This document shows positions 27,101-39,133 of a stretch of 64,000 nucleotides of DNA, piece by piece (position 1 is the first letter of the stretch; each line of letters starts with the position of its first letter). Origin of the DNA: Pelodera strongyloides. Taxonomy: Eukaryota > Nematoda > Chromadorea > Rhabditida > Rhabditidae. The notes beneath the pieces are model-generated. The model ran no database searches, had not been told where the DNA came from, and worked only from the letters and a program-made list of their open reading frames with translations. The stretch is taken from contig JAANDG010000177.1 of NCBI GenBank assembly GCA_036852015.1, forward strand, positions 1 through 64,000, given 5' to 3'. The translations under genes were made by a program, and so were the position numbers.

Positions 27101-28515
27101 TTAAATGATCACTAGAAAACATTTTTCATGAAAATAGGGCCGCAAAAGCCGAACATTTCAGGAGGACGAATATCTTGAAAAGTTACTGTTTAAGATGAGT
27201 GCCATAAAATTGTCAGAGAAAACTTCTCACCATATAAGCGGCATTCGGCACAGTCACTTGATCTTGATATGTGCACGTGGGACAAGAAGTGTCCGACTGG
27301 AAGGCGTATGACTTGTTGTTCTTGAAGTAAACTTGATTTCCATTGTCGAAGAATCGGACCTCTTCCTTGAATTCCCATTCTCTGAAAAGTCGTTGAAATA
27401 AAGTATTTCTTCAATAATTTTGAGCCTCTCGCAAGGATCGAACCACCCATCCTGCTCAGAATTTTGCAAAAAGTTGAAAGTGAAATTTAATCTCTTGAGA
27501 TTGGAAAAAGCGTATGTCACTCTCAGTAATCCGCAGAATTCTTGCGCTGGTCTTCACTCTTTTCAGGTGATAACCAACAACCACGAGAGATCATTATGTG
27601 TGCGATCTACCGGGGAAAAACACGAGATTGGAAAAAGCGTATGTCACTGTCAATAATACTTACATACGAAAATAATATAACAATAAGGAATCTCTGAAGC
27701 GCCAAAACCTCACGGTATCAAACTTGTTCGATTAGCTTCGAGCAAGGTTAGGCTTAGCAATCAAATAGATTACTGAGAAAAGAACTGACTTGTATGAATA
27801 CGGTCCCACTTGAACAAATGACGGCATTTGACCTTCATACATCACCTCATCTTGGTTGGTGATGTTAAAGAAATAAAAGTTGTAGATGGCATTTACTGGC
27901 AGTTGGCTCCAGTAATGTGTGCTGGTTGGATATGATCCATCGTCATTTTCCCTAAGGATTGGAAGAGAAATAGATTTGTTAGAATTTTATATTCCATTAG
28001 GAAAAATAATATATATGTGGATTAATTTAACATGTATTTTACGGTTATTGGTAAAACGTACATCATTTTTTGGATGTTTACGCATTGTGAATATTTTCGA
28101 CCATACTATCAATGGAAAATATCCTGCAATTTGTAGAATCCCTTTAAGAAAAGGAGGATGATTTTTGTTTTGCGAAGATGGTCGTTCAACCAAACGCAAA
28201 CAACCTTGCGATGATGAGTAATTCTTTCAACGGTTTCCCAAAATACCTCAGATATTCAAAACGTTTCACAATGTTCCCACTTTAATGTGGTTTCCGCTGT
28301 CTTATAAAATAAGCTATGCGGTATTATAAAAAGTGTGAAATTGTTCAAATATTTGAACAACACTATTCACAATTAGCAACTAACCTCAGGTATAATTGTG
28401 ATTTAACTATTTTGGGAAATAGAGCAATTGGGAATGGTACGAGTAGAAAAATGCCGAACAAAAAGGCGGCAAATAAACAGAGGCCTATGAAGCACAAACA
28501 ACCTTTATGCACCAT
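21123..28515 (-). CDS. scav: CD36/SCARB-family scavenger receptor (SCAV)
   Basis: CD36-family proteins have two membrane spans and a large extracellular or lumenal domain that binds lipids and lipoproteins. Sixteen blocks were assigned; coding exons are 28515-28385, 27951-27790, 27381-27231, 24256-24147, 23982-23826, 23728-23584, 23394-23325, 22996-22861, 22753-22695, 22569-22514, 22390-22328, 22113-21974, 21632-21585, 21403-21310 and 21241-21123, total 546 aa with phases closing. The N-terminus has a membrane span (CLCFIGLCLFAAFLFGIFLL). Family motifs follow: FYFFNITNQDEVM, FVQVGPYSYK, RTVPMAGVLFNSYNDPF, HWAGNTSLDWW, a Cys-rich loop (CGQIDCSLRQNLCDTCC) and SPPHFLGSPPEV. The C-terminal span (AIILGVGIGLVIIPLI) is followed by an Arg-rich tail (RRRRRQSVMQ). 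The acceptor of exon 21632-21585 was chosen for phase and is the least certain. An AATAAA lies a few bases after the stop. Confidence 0.9.
25900..26270. mobile_element. long foldback (hairpin) element in a SCAV intron
   Basis: A nearly perfect inverted repeat of about 370 bp lies in the large intron 24257-27230. The outer ends read ATTTAAAGGGATCGGTTCAC and GTGAACCGATCCCTTTAAAT. The arms continue inward almost to the centre (around 26079-26091). It encodes nothing. Its ends (TTAA/TTTAAA plus AGGGA) resemble those of the elements at 39134 and 49611. The target duplication could be TA or TTAA; the palindromic boundary does not decide. Confidence 0.85.
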
Positions 28516-30012
28516 TTTGATGTGCAAATGAGTATGTAGTGAATGTACAGACAGTCGATTTGCCCGGGCTCGATAGTTATATCGTATCGGACATAGAATA
28601 ACCTAAGGAGTTGCCAAAGAGCCCAAGTTTTTCGAATTCAATATTAGGGAGCACGGAGCACGAAAATGGCAACTGGGCACTCGGTAAGAACAGAACAATT
28701 CCTTATCAAAGACACTAACAACGTGGGAAGAGAGGGGAAAGGCATTCCTAGTGACGCGATCAAAAATTGGCTGCTCAGCAGTAATTAAAAACAAAATGAC
28801 AAAAAAAACTCTCGATCCCTCAATTTTAGTAAAATCAACGTGCTTCCTTGTGAGTGGCGCGCGCTGTTCTCGTTCTATTGTAAAAGTTGATTCAGCTGTA
28901 CGCATGACCCTGGCCTTTTGCTTCTTCCGTATTTATGACATCAAAAATTGAAAGGATCTGCAGGAACGACGTTACAGAAAAAATGCTATTCACTGTATCA
29001 AGTGCGGCTCCCCTGTGAGATTCTCTTTCTTTGAAGAACCATTAGCAACAAGCTGCTGGTTCCCACGAAAAGGGAAAGAAAATATGGAAAGAACATAAAA
29101 TAAAATAGTTTTTTTTTTCAAATTTACAGGTCATACTTGAAAAGAAAAATTTGGCATAGGCAGAGAGATAGCAGACATGAAAGCAAAATACATATGGATA
29201 TTTTTTAGTGTTTCAGGTAAATCGAGCGAACGTATTTTCCCGCTCATCGTATATTATTTAAGGCAGTCGTTGCATGGAGAAAGGCATAAAACTGTACTTG
29301 TCAATTGTATATCTGAAGTAATCGACCAAACATCAATAAAGAGTTCAAGCCATTTTAATGTTTCCTAGCTTGGCAATTGCAGACCCGTGCTTCCACTGTT
29401 TGATATAATGACCAAAAAAATATGGTCGTGCAAAAACTCTGTCGTTTTGGAACGTCTATTTACGTAGCTGTACAGGGAGGGCACTTCAAAAGGAGGATAT
29501 TAACCCCCAAGAGTTAGTTTCCGTTATATACAGAAAGGTCGATTCGCTTCATTTCATCAAATGCTTTATATTTTGTAGGAGTATTAATTTGACAAATCTA
29601 TAGTTTATTGTGTATAGATTTGCGCGCGTAGTAGAACATAAGTAAATGTGCCATTCAAAAATAGAGGTGCAGCATCAAGTCCCATGTAAAAAAAATTATT
29701 CCTAATTAGACTTAAATTTCTTTATAGTATATCCTCGATCCACTTATGTGGTGTTGTTTTAATTAAATTAATGTTTACTACACATTTTGGTAACTTTTCC
29801 GGTTTTAGATTTATAGCTCAAATAAATAAAACATATTGTCCACTTATTCTACGTTGGTGTGAAAGTGTTTGTAAATATTGTAGTATTAACCGTTCCGTGC
29901 GTCCATAAAACTAAACACTTTGTTCTATCAATTGAAAGAAATTGAAAACAGCACTTAAATCCCTTTTAAACAAATTTAGTGTTTAGCTTGAAATAACTCT
30001 CTACTTTCAGCA
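28516..30012. other. intergenic between SCAV and TSP1 genes
   Basis: A divergent spacer of about 1.5 kb between a minus-strand and a plus-strand gene, so it should hold both promoters. No TATA-type or other named element could be assigned. The reading frames inside are short and not protein-like. Confidence 0.5.
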
Positions 30013-31250
30013 ATGAGGTCCCTGATTCTAGTTGTTGGAATCGCATTCTTGGTGGTTGAATCTAGCGGAGCAACGTTTGGATCGTGGAGCATTTGGAATA
30101 CAAACTGCTCTGAGGTGACCAAATATGAAATTTTTCTATCCATTTTTCGCGCTCACGCAGGCATGTCTAGTTTTTTTCTAACCATTCTTAACCCAGCGCG
30201 TTTGGGTTGACAATTGTATATGTTAAACACATTTCCTTGCTTAATGTTTTTCAATTGGACTTAATTAATTCACGAGTGGAGTTTCGGGCGTGGGTATTAT
30301 TTCCCCTGCCTCATTTTGTTGCCGAGTTTGTACAGCTGTAAACGTATGAGATTGTAAGAACGTGTGTCAGTCGCGACATTATATTGGCAATAAAAATGCA
30401 GGGTACAATTGGCGTTGTCAAAGTTTAATTCAGACTTGTCAAGGACCACAAATGAGAATTCGCTTTTGCATCGAAGACAGCACTGGTGCAGGATGCGGGT
30501 TTGTTCGCATTTATTCACGTGTTCTATCGGAGTGATATCCAATTTTCTACATGCTTCTACAGCGCATTGTTAGGTTCAGAGGGACTGCATGGGATCCACG
30601 TTTAAATAACACAATTATAAAACATATCTCTGACAGACTGAGCTGCTAACGCAACCCCGCGTCACCAACCATGGATAAATTTGGCTATAGTGGCATAACC
30701 TGAAAATGTAAACGTGTAGTGTAGAAAAATCCCTTAGAAATCGCGGTTCCGTGACTTAAAGCGGTTCAATATTTGTTCATTGCAGAACACCAGAAGATTA
30801 CATCGAGACGAAGTCGTGCTGCGAATCAGTTTGGGGCGAATGGTCGGGAACTTCAGCATGCAATGACACTTGTGGGGGATGTGGAACTCAGACCAGAACT
30901 CGCACTTGCACTACTGATAGTCCTGACTGCACACCCGCGTGCGAGTAGGTTTTTAGATAATCTTAGTTTATATATTAATAATAATCTTAAGAAGCCTCTT
31001 CAAGATCTCCTTGTCGTGCATTTTCTTTGTATTTATCTAGGCAATCCTGATTCAGAATAAGTAGAGTTCTTTGTTTAACACCTACGGCTTTCTAAACAGC
31101 ACACTTTACAGAGGAGAGGATACGGATACGGTACTTGGTTGTGATGAAAGGAAACTGTGCACATTCCCCAGAAGGCCATGTTGCGCTGGATTCATCAAAG
31201 CATTTACCGCTGAAAAGACGGCAATTTGCGAAAATACTGTTGAGGAGTAA
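30013..31250 (+). CDS. small secreted thrombospondin type-1 repeat protein
   Basis: The start codon follows a CTTTCAG acceptor by two bases, suggesting trans-splicing. Exon 1 (30013-30114) encodes a signal peptide (MRSLILVVGIAFLVVESSG) and a TSP1-like start, FGSWSIWNTNCSE. Exon 30786-30944 encodes WGEWSGTSACNDTCGGCGTQ and TRTRTC, a clear TSP1 repeat. Exon 31112-31250 encodes a Cys-rich tail with RRPCCAGF and the stop. The phases of exon 1 and the TSP1 exon do not match directly. A 38-nt micro-exon at 30481-30518 (CAC..CAC, acceptor ACAG, donor GTGTTC) would restore phase and give 145 aa, but is not certain. AATAAA lies at 31281-31286. The partner of this extracellular protein is unknown. Confidence 0.75.
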
Positions 31251-32477
31251 ACACCCAGTGAACGACGAACACCTCAAGGGAATAAAACAATTTGATTTTA
31301 AAAATCATGCAATATCAATATACTCAGAATAATAAAACTGTTAATAATATCTAGCTGTAACCATAATATACTCGTGTTTAAACCAATATTTGTAAATAAA
31401 TTATAATTTTATTAGTATGTTCACCATATATGACTTCCGACCGCAACGCGCTTCTCTTTCATACATATTTGCATTGTAGAAGCAATGAGTAGATCCGTGT
31501 TTGCTCTGCTGTCCACGTGTGATGCTATGCATACAGATCTGCAACACATACACTACAACCCATCATCCCGGACTTAGATTGTTCTCAGGCGACTTTTCTA
31601 AAAAAAAATAGCGGATTAATATTCTCAAACGTTGTTCATGCACTTTCAGTTTTTCTTCATTCATTATCGACGATAGAAAGCATGCAATTGCAAGAGTAGA
31701 ATTGAAAACCATGACGGTCCAAGAGATCCTCATGCGTATTCTTCTTACAGCATCAGGGTAATATAATTAACCGTCAGTTTGGGATAATGGGGAATCATTT
31801 CCTTTATCCCCCCTCGGGAATAAGTCTTTTGAATGACAAATTGTTCAGAATGAATATCAGAAATTACACATTTTGTTGTAATTGTCATTTTTTTCCGACA
31901 TGTCTATACTATGAAATCGTTTAAAGTCATTTCAAGTTGGACTCTTTTCTAGACGTTTGCTATTTCTAGCGTTCTAATTATCGAACCCTATTTCCAAGAT
32001 GAAAATAAAATAATTGATTAATTCATTCAAAAAAGCGAATTTCTCTAACAGAGTGTGTCTACCGATGAACCATTAACTTATAGCTACATACATTATTAAA
32101 TTCCGGATCTTATTCTATTAAAACAAACAATCTGTAAATACGATCTGCAAATAACCACCGCGTAGTTGCAGTTAAAGTGGCATGTCTTATCTTTTCCACT
32201 TAATCATATACTTGTTGGCACTAATCTTTGAAAATGAGGCAGTTTTCTGATGTAAATCATTCCTTTTCTTGCTCGGACTTCACGCGTGCTCAACAAGTGC
32301 ATGTTTCTGCTTTGTTGATAACCTATAGCATGCCTCGTTTGCCTCTTTGTTTGAACAGTGAATTCTATTGATCGGTTCAATCTCCCAGTTGCTAGTTCAT
32401 TTATTTTCCGTTTACTTCTTTTAAAGTGAAATAATTCATCTTATTTATTTCAAACAATTGCAGATATTCTTTATGAG
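31251..32477. other. intergenic, no gene seen
   Basis: AT-rich spacer between two plus-strand genes. It ends in an acceptor (AATTGCAG at 32454-32461) followed by a 16-nt leader and the otopetrin-like start codon, which suggests the 5' end of that mRNA lies here or is trans-spliced. Confidence 0.5.
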
Positions 32478-35400
32478 ATGTCTGAATCATCCGACGATTT
32501 TCAAAGGCCAAATCAATTACTTCTAAATCAAGAACTTTCGAAAGCGGCAAACACTTCAACTGAACATGTTCATGTACGATTCCGAACACCAGTCAAAAAA
32601 CGCGAAGTCAGCACTTTTTGGAATGACAACAGGAACTCCAGGTTTGTTTATTGTTTTGCTTATCGGCCGTATAGTTTGTGAGGTACTTTCTACAACGGAC
32701 GGTGCATGCCGCAACTGTTCATGAAGATTGATTGGATCGTGAGAAATAGAGGAGAATTCTGCCGTTTAAATTATTAATGTTTTTATTTCAGGGATTTCGT
32801 CTGGCGGCTATTCACTTGCTTTTATGCTTTGTTTATTGTGGTGTTTGGCATTGTTATCGAATTAGCCAATTTGATCTACCATGGACATCAAGCAACTGCG
32901 GATATCAGGGATCTCGTGAGTGTCTTGTATAGAGTCCGGTCTCGCGCTTCTTGTTTGCTTACTGTTAGGTAAATCATAGCCTAAAGATTTTGCAGTTCAT
33001 TATCATCAATATGTTTGTGTTAATCAAGATCTTCAGATTCTGTCTGTGTATCTGTTCGGTGGATCGATTGTATTTATAGGAGTCAGCTCAGTTCTAGTTT
33101 TAAGACATCATTTGGAAGTGATGAATCAGGTGAGAAATGCGTAAGCACATATATCTCGGTTACATATAACTTTACGTTTTGTGTTACCCGTAAGACTTTT
33201 ACCCGTAATTAGTAAAGATTTTGACCCCTTTACTCTGTGGGACCTGGTTTTTTTTCCTCACTTTTGCTTTTCTTACCTCGTTACATTGTGATTGTTTATA
33301 TCAATAAACCTTTATTAATTTTTCTAGAATAGAAAACCAATAAAAGTGTTTCAGCGGAAGAGTATAATGATGCTTAACTTGCCCGATCAAGAGCCGTCAG
33401 TACTAACCAACGTGTCGACAGGAAGCCTCTATTTGAGAATTGGATGTGTTGGTTAGACTATATAATTTAAAGATAATATTAATTAAGTGGTAGACTGCAG
33501 ACTATTTGTGCGAATTCAGTTCCGAGGGATTAGTCATTAAGTTTTTTAGTGTTTGGCATAATCGGCGTTGTCTATTATGGAATGAAGACATTAGTATGCG
33601 GATTGGGATGGCAGGGTACTGAATCCGAGTGCAATGGAATATCAATTACGATATCTGTTCTCGCAGCGCTCTTCATTTTCGTGCAAATGTGGTTCGTTTT
33701 CTGCAATGGAAAGGTTCGTTTGGCATCATTTGCCTGAAGACCAGTAGTCGGTGCCAGTTGAATTGAAATCATTATTCAGACTTATCAATATCACACAGCA
33801 ACTCTACGCTACAAGTATTGCAGATAACTTTCATCGGCTGGCCTAATTTGGCCCGTTTCGGTCTGATGCACTTGGTGACCACAAACCTGTGGATGTGGCT
33901 GCGGTACATTCTTTACGAAGAAGCCAAGACTGTGCATGAAATTCAAAACGTGTGTTCTTATTACCCCCATAATTCCAAGAAACATCACTCTAGCGGTTTA
34001 CACAAAACATTTTCCCGCGAAAGCAGAATATTTCAGGCTAGTTTCAAGGCGACCAGTTCTTCCGTTAACACGACTCACTCCGCAACAGAAGGTATCAGTT
34101 GTACAATAAAGAATATCTAAATACAAAACGCTATTTATTTTCAGTTTCACGTAGTTCCTGTTCGCTATTTATTTTCAGTTTCACGTAGTTTCTTGCAGTT
34201 TCTGTTCAGTCCAAGAGTCCAAGTTTTCAGTATCCCACCACTTTCGGTCTCATGAGGAGGAGTGCAGTGGATCCGATTGTGTATTCGGCGAATACAGTGA
34301 ATTTATGTATGTTTCAATTCAGCAAGAACTTGTCTTCTTGCATGTGTGATATTCTAATAGTTATATGTTTCGTTCAGGTACACGTGTGTGGTTGAGTACT
34401 CATTGATCTGCGCGGGTGTTGCCTTTGTGTTTTGGACGAGCATCAGTGTGCGACAGGAAGAGGTGGAATTATAATACCTTGTCCCATTCATACGCACTAT
34501 TCCTCTGGTGATCTATGTATGCATAAATGAAAAATTGCAATCTTAGAGAACATTTAGGTGCAAAAGAAGCTTCGAAAAAGAAATATCATCTCAATGGATT
34601 GTTCTCGAACATCTGAAGGGCTATTCGGAGGCTTCTTTGTCATCATTATATGCATCATTTCCATCGCTTTATTCAATGCATATTCAGCTCAAAAGGAACT
34701 CTCACAATGGGTGTGTGTTAATTATATAGCAAAAAGGATGATATCAATTAGAAACCGTGGAATAAATGACCATTATATATATATATATATGTTCCATTTC
34801 TTCAGATATTCTTGGGAACAAACGCTCTTTTCTTCTTGCTCTCCATACTCATCACACTTCTAGCTTTCTACAGAATGCGGGTGAGTTGTGATTACTTAAA
34901 CCACTTTTCTAGCATTGTAACCAAGTAACCCAGTGTCGAAAGGACTGCTCGTGGTCCGAGTATTAGGAGGTATCAGTTATATTCTAAATCTTACAGGTTC
35001 TCCAGTTTATCGATAAAAAGGAAGATACCGAAGAAAGTGCCGAACTTCTTGATCAAATATTACTGGTTGTTGGTCTTGTCGGAGAACTTGTTTATTGCAT
35101 CGGTACTTCTTGCTAACTGGATGTAATTGTTTTATTCCTTCGAGCTATCCACAAAATAAGGCTAGAACTTGATCAATATAAGAAAAAAATTATTTCCCTG
35201 CCTCTATTAGAGAAAATCTATTAGAGAAAAAATCGTTTTATGTTATAAGATATGGAACTTTTCCAGGAGGAATTATCGCGTTTTTCAACAATGATGATAG
35301 GGAACCGCTGTCCTATTTGTTGGTCGTTGTCCACTTTCTGCGATTAGTTCAGGTACTAAACTATTACCCCACATTCCATGTGATTTTTACTGGAAAAGTT

Positions 35401-36203
35401 GTTGGCATAAAAAAAAATGGAATGAAATAGTGTACAGAAATAAAATACGAGCTTAGTTGTTATGAACAATTCTTTAGGTTTCGTTCCAATCATTCCTCAT
35501 TCTAATCAGCTCGCGGCTAGTTCTCTCAACTACAGACGAACATATTCTGAGATATAAACCAGGCAAACAGGTAGTAAACTAAAACATCTAATAAGGAGCC
35601 CCTAATGGACGACATGCAATGGTGCACATGTAGAACATGCTAAACAACTAACATTCAAATTCATCATGAATTACTTATAATGGAAATTCTATTAAGGTGA
35701 TAACACTTATGCTGATGCTCAATTGTGCTCTTTTCCTGTTGAATATCTTCGAAGCGCAGAAGGCTGGAGTCACAGATGAGATAGTGGCCCTTTATGGAAA
35801 CAGAAGCTGGGCTCTTCTTGTGAGAGGTTGTAGTCCACTCACCATTTTCTACAGGTACATTCTAACCATAAATCAAGAATTCATATGGCAATAACGATCG
35901 GGAGGGCCTTCGAAATTTTGTAGAAACATACTGAGAAGCAAGATAACAGCCAAAAATATCGAGGGAAATCAACGTATCTACCACCTTACTGACTTCCCAG
36001 TTTAACAAGACAACATATAGATCTTGACAAACTGTGTGGTGTGGCAACTGTATACATAATGTTTTAATTATCTAAGGTTTCACTCATCGGCCTGTTTCGC
36101 TGATGTTTGGAAGAAGACATTCAAAGTGAAGAAAGGAGGACCTGAAGAGGAGGAAACAGATGAAGAGGAAGAGGAGATAAAGGAAATCAATGGGTCACAC
36201 TAG
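32478..36203 (+). CDS. otpl: otopetrin-like proton channel
   Basis: Otopetrins are multi-span membrane proteins forming proton-selective channels; nematodes have an expanded otopetrin-like family. Fifteen exons join in phase to 643 aa: 32478-32641, 32792-32915, 33037-33129, 33328-33451, 33550-33713, 33824-34091, 34199-34310, 34378-34462, 34558-34710, 34806-34880, 34997-35102, 35267-35352, 35478-35570, 35697-35854 and 36077-36203. The N-terminus is hydrophilic. Membrane segments include LFTCFYALFIVVFGIVIELA, YLFGGSIVFIGVSSVLVL and GFFVIIICIISIALFNAYSA. Recognisable family stretches are FGLMHLVTTNLWMWLRYIL and YTCVVEYSLICAGVAFVFW. A cytoplasmic acidic tail (GGPEEEETDEEEEEIKEI) ends the protein. 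The acceptor of exon 7 lies after a tandemly duplicated decoy acceptor; only position 34199 keeps the frame. Confidence 0.9.
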
Positions 36204-36221
36204 GAAACAATGCTGAGTGAT

Positions 36222-36227
36222 AATAAA
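36222..36227 (+). terminator. poly(A) signal of the otopetrin-like gene
   Basis: AATAAA 19 nt after the stop codon. It faces the minus-strand signal of the EF-hand gene about 180 bp away, so the two transcripts converge closely. Confidence 0.6.
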
Positions 36228-36407
36228 CTTATCTATATTTCCAACTTCTTGCAAGATTATGAACCCATCAGCATCCCACACGTAGTAATGTTATATGTGA
36301 CCGCATGTTCATTTGTTGGGTTCAATCCGGAGTCTAAGTATGACCGCACACATTTCTCAAATACATAACAGTGAATAACTCGAAGTTTATGAACATACAA
36401 ACAAACG

Positions 36408-36413
36408 TTTATT
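36408..36413 (-). terminator. poly(A) signal of the EF-hand gene
   Basis: AATAAA on the minus strand, about 20 nt after the TAA stop at 36434-36432. Confidence 0.55.
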
Positions 36414-36431
36414 TCATCGTACGTACGTGCA

Positions 36432-38878
36432 TTAACCGGGTAATATTGTGTAGAGTGCTGAAATTGACTCCATTATCTGTGGATCTGTCTTGCATGCATA
36501 GAAGAAGTCCTCTTTCGTGATGCGACCTTTGTTGCCACGATCGAACTTCTGAATTATGTACAGTTTGAAAAAGAATCTGTCAAGGACGTCCGCACGTGCT
36601 ACCAGTGTATTGAGTGTTTGCTAAGAGTAAGCAATAAATAACATGTGCACCTGAAATATTTGATTGGCCCTTGTTGCTCGATGTTCTCGACTGTAGGTAG
36701 GTTTTGCTTTGCGACCTGAATTGAGGGTGGACTAAAATTACCATTCAATAGTCACTGATGAGTGTAAGTATTAACGTAGGCACAATGAACATAATGCAAT
36801 GAAGATTATTAAATTAAATTCAAGTCAAATCTTACCAATAAGTTCATCCGTTGCTGTGATGACATAAAATAACCGGTGCCACGTAACCTCCCCTTTATTT
36901 CTTGGATCATACAATCTGTACAACCAATTCAACTTTTCGTTCATTGTTCCGCGACACAAAACAGATAGAACTTGGACAAATTCCTGAAATAAAAACTTGT
37001 GATATTCTTAAACGTCGACGAAAAAAAACTCGCGGACATATTAAAGGAACGCAGTCACGATATTTTCGCAATTTTTATTTAATTTTTATTAAATATGGGA
37101 AGTTATGAGAAAACATTCGATATACCAACACCAATTTTTAGAAAAACAAACTCGGGGAGAGAAATCACTGAGAATGGGACTTACTCGACTACAGTAGATA
37201 CGCAATTGTCCGGGCAAAGGCTCATTATCTACTATAATATAATATAATAACTACCCTGCAGTGTTAGACAATTGTGGAACAAAACTCGCCTGAAAATTAA
37301 TTGTTCCGCTTCCATCTCTGTCGAATGTTTCGAAAAGTAAATCGGAATAATGTTCAACGTCTCCATGTGGAAAAAGTTCGAAAAACTTTTCCCGCAAAAT
37401 CTCCCTATTTATAACGGCATTTGGTGACGTTTCCTTGAATGCTCTATATATCGATCGAACTTCGCTTTTGGAGAAATGAGTTTCATCGACTACCTGAATA
37501 GTACAGTTGAGTCTTCAAAAGTCAAAAAAAAACTTATCTGACTAATTGCAAGATACCAAAAAATTGCTGTATCGTTCCCGTTTTGGATTTGTAGCAGAAC
37601 TCTAATTTTAGCTGAACATCCTACTTTTTTCAAATCGTCCTTACGGTAAACCTGTTTGTAGAGAGAAATCGGGAGGCTTTTGGCATTTCTCTCAGCGAAT
37701 TCTTTCCTCTTTCCTATGGACACATTCATAACTAGAAATCAGGTACGGCCAATTAATTATCATAAAGCAAAACTCAAAGCAAATATGATGCAGAAAAAAA
37801 AGAATGACATTGTTGCAGTTCAGTTGAACCTGCCACAGAAAAATTGAAGGAGTTGTCAAGACAGGTGGAGGAAAGATGGATCTCGTTGTCATTTGTCAGG
37901 AAAAGATAAAATACAATGGAGTCTGGGAAGGTAACTCTGTTATAAGTGCTAAATGTTAAGTAAGTCATGTTTTTCATATTGATGCATTATCGAAGACCCT
38001 AAGCAAACTGCGTTGAAAGATATTTGAAACAGTCTTGTTACAAGGATGATGAATAAAGTCTCCTTTCTGTGGGTTTTGCATTGGAAAACCAACGACAATC
38101 ATTTATTACAGATGACAGCTGCATTCGTTTTTCAACACCAATAATTATGCGTGTGTTCCACTTCTCAAAGCATAGGATCAATAGTGTGAGTTTTACAACA
38201 AACAAATCAAAAATTCTCTGAATTCTCGCAATTAAAAGATACAATGAAAATTGCTCCCGATTTGCAATTAATTGTATATATTTACGAATATTTTCGGTAG
38301 TTACCAATTTACACTAATAGTAAGAATACCTGTTGCAAACTGCTCGGTCGGTATACATTTTTGTGGATTGGTGATGACAGAGGAACATCGTCTTTTTCAT
38401 AACCTGCAAAAACATTTATATTCTGAGTTATCAGATAAGCGACAAGTTGATAAGCTGATTTCTGGGTAAAAAATGCGTTGTGATCAAAAATAACCATGGC
38501 AGTTGCTAAATATTATAGTACAAGAGAAAAAAATCATAGGTTGCTTCATAAATTTGGTAATTGCGATAAATCCGAATGCAGGACAATTTCAATATAACAG
38601 ACACTAGACTCTCAAGACAACCGACGTGGAACGTCATAGACTGTCCTGTCAATTGCTCTCTATAATGTCTGCTCAATAGAAGTAATTCGTATTAGGTATC
38701 GGGTAACCTACGTGCTTTCTTACATTGTTTTCTGCCTTGCAAGACAAGTAAAACTTGCTTCGCGCGCCAAACCACGCCATGGGTAAAAATTAAACATACC
38801 TACTATTGGAGCCGGCCCATCAAATTCATTTGGATAAGGAATGTGTGAAATGGCAGCTCGGCGGTTCAAACTACTCAT
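36432..38878 (-). CDS. KChIP/neuronal calcium sensor-like EF-hand protein
   Basis: Members of this family are calcium sensors that modulate channels and receptors in neurons. The common exons are 37493-37290, 36983-36836, 36690-36651 and 36576-36432. Two alternative 5' parts both end in phase 0 before 37493: exons 38878-38800 plus 38403-38330 (product 229 aa) or a single exon 37729-37625 (product 213 aa). Both 5' parts finish with a KChIP-like motif, VYRPSSLQQ or VYRKDDLKK, joined to VVDETHFSKSEVRSIYRAF. EF-hand 2 is canonical (DRDGSGTINFQE). EF-hands 3 (DPRNKGEVTWHR) and 4 (DRGNKGRITKED) lack standard ligand residues. Neither start is Met-Gly, so N-myristoylation is not expected. The intron after 37290 begins with GC (TTTTCAG|GCGAGT). 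The next intron position holds a truncated MITE. Confidence 0.85.
37045..37262 (+). mobile_element. truncated MITE copy in the EF-hand gene intron
   Basis: It starts after TTAA (37041-37044) with AGGAACGCAGTCACGA and continues with sequence matching the element at 49611-50033 (shared blocks include GGAGAGAAATCA, TGAGAATG, GCAATTG and CTGCAGTGTTA). The right inverted repeat is missing. The copy fills most of the 306-bp intron and stops about 30 bp from the exon that uses a GC donor. Confidence 0.65.
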
Positions 38879-39133
38879 TTTGGCACTAAAATTAGTATTT
38901 GATTGGCCAGGGGCGAAATCACATTGGAAAGAAATAAAAACGCTTGTGAAAAATGTATGAGGCTTTTATCAGGAAACGAGGGAAAGGCGGAAAACATGCA
39001 TCATAATGTTCGTAACGGATTTATCGTTGCAAAATGGAGAAAACATCAATTGTGGTTCAATTACGTAGTACAAACATCAATAAACACTGTACGGTCTTGA
39101 ATGGACGTATGTGTCTTATTCAAAGGCTGTTAA

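Noticed and set aside
34145..34179. Earlier TTTTCAG acceptors for otopetrin exon 7
   Set aside because: Both lead to an in-frame stop; only the acceptor before 34199 continues the protein.
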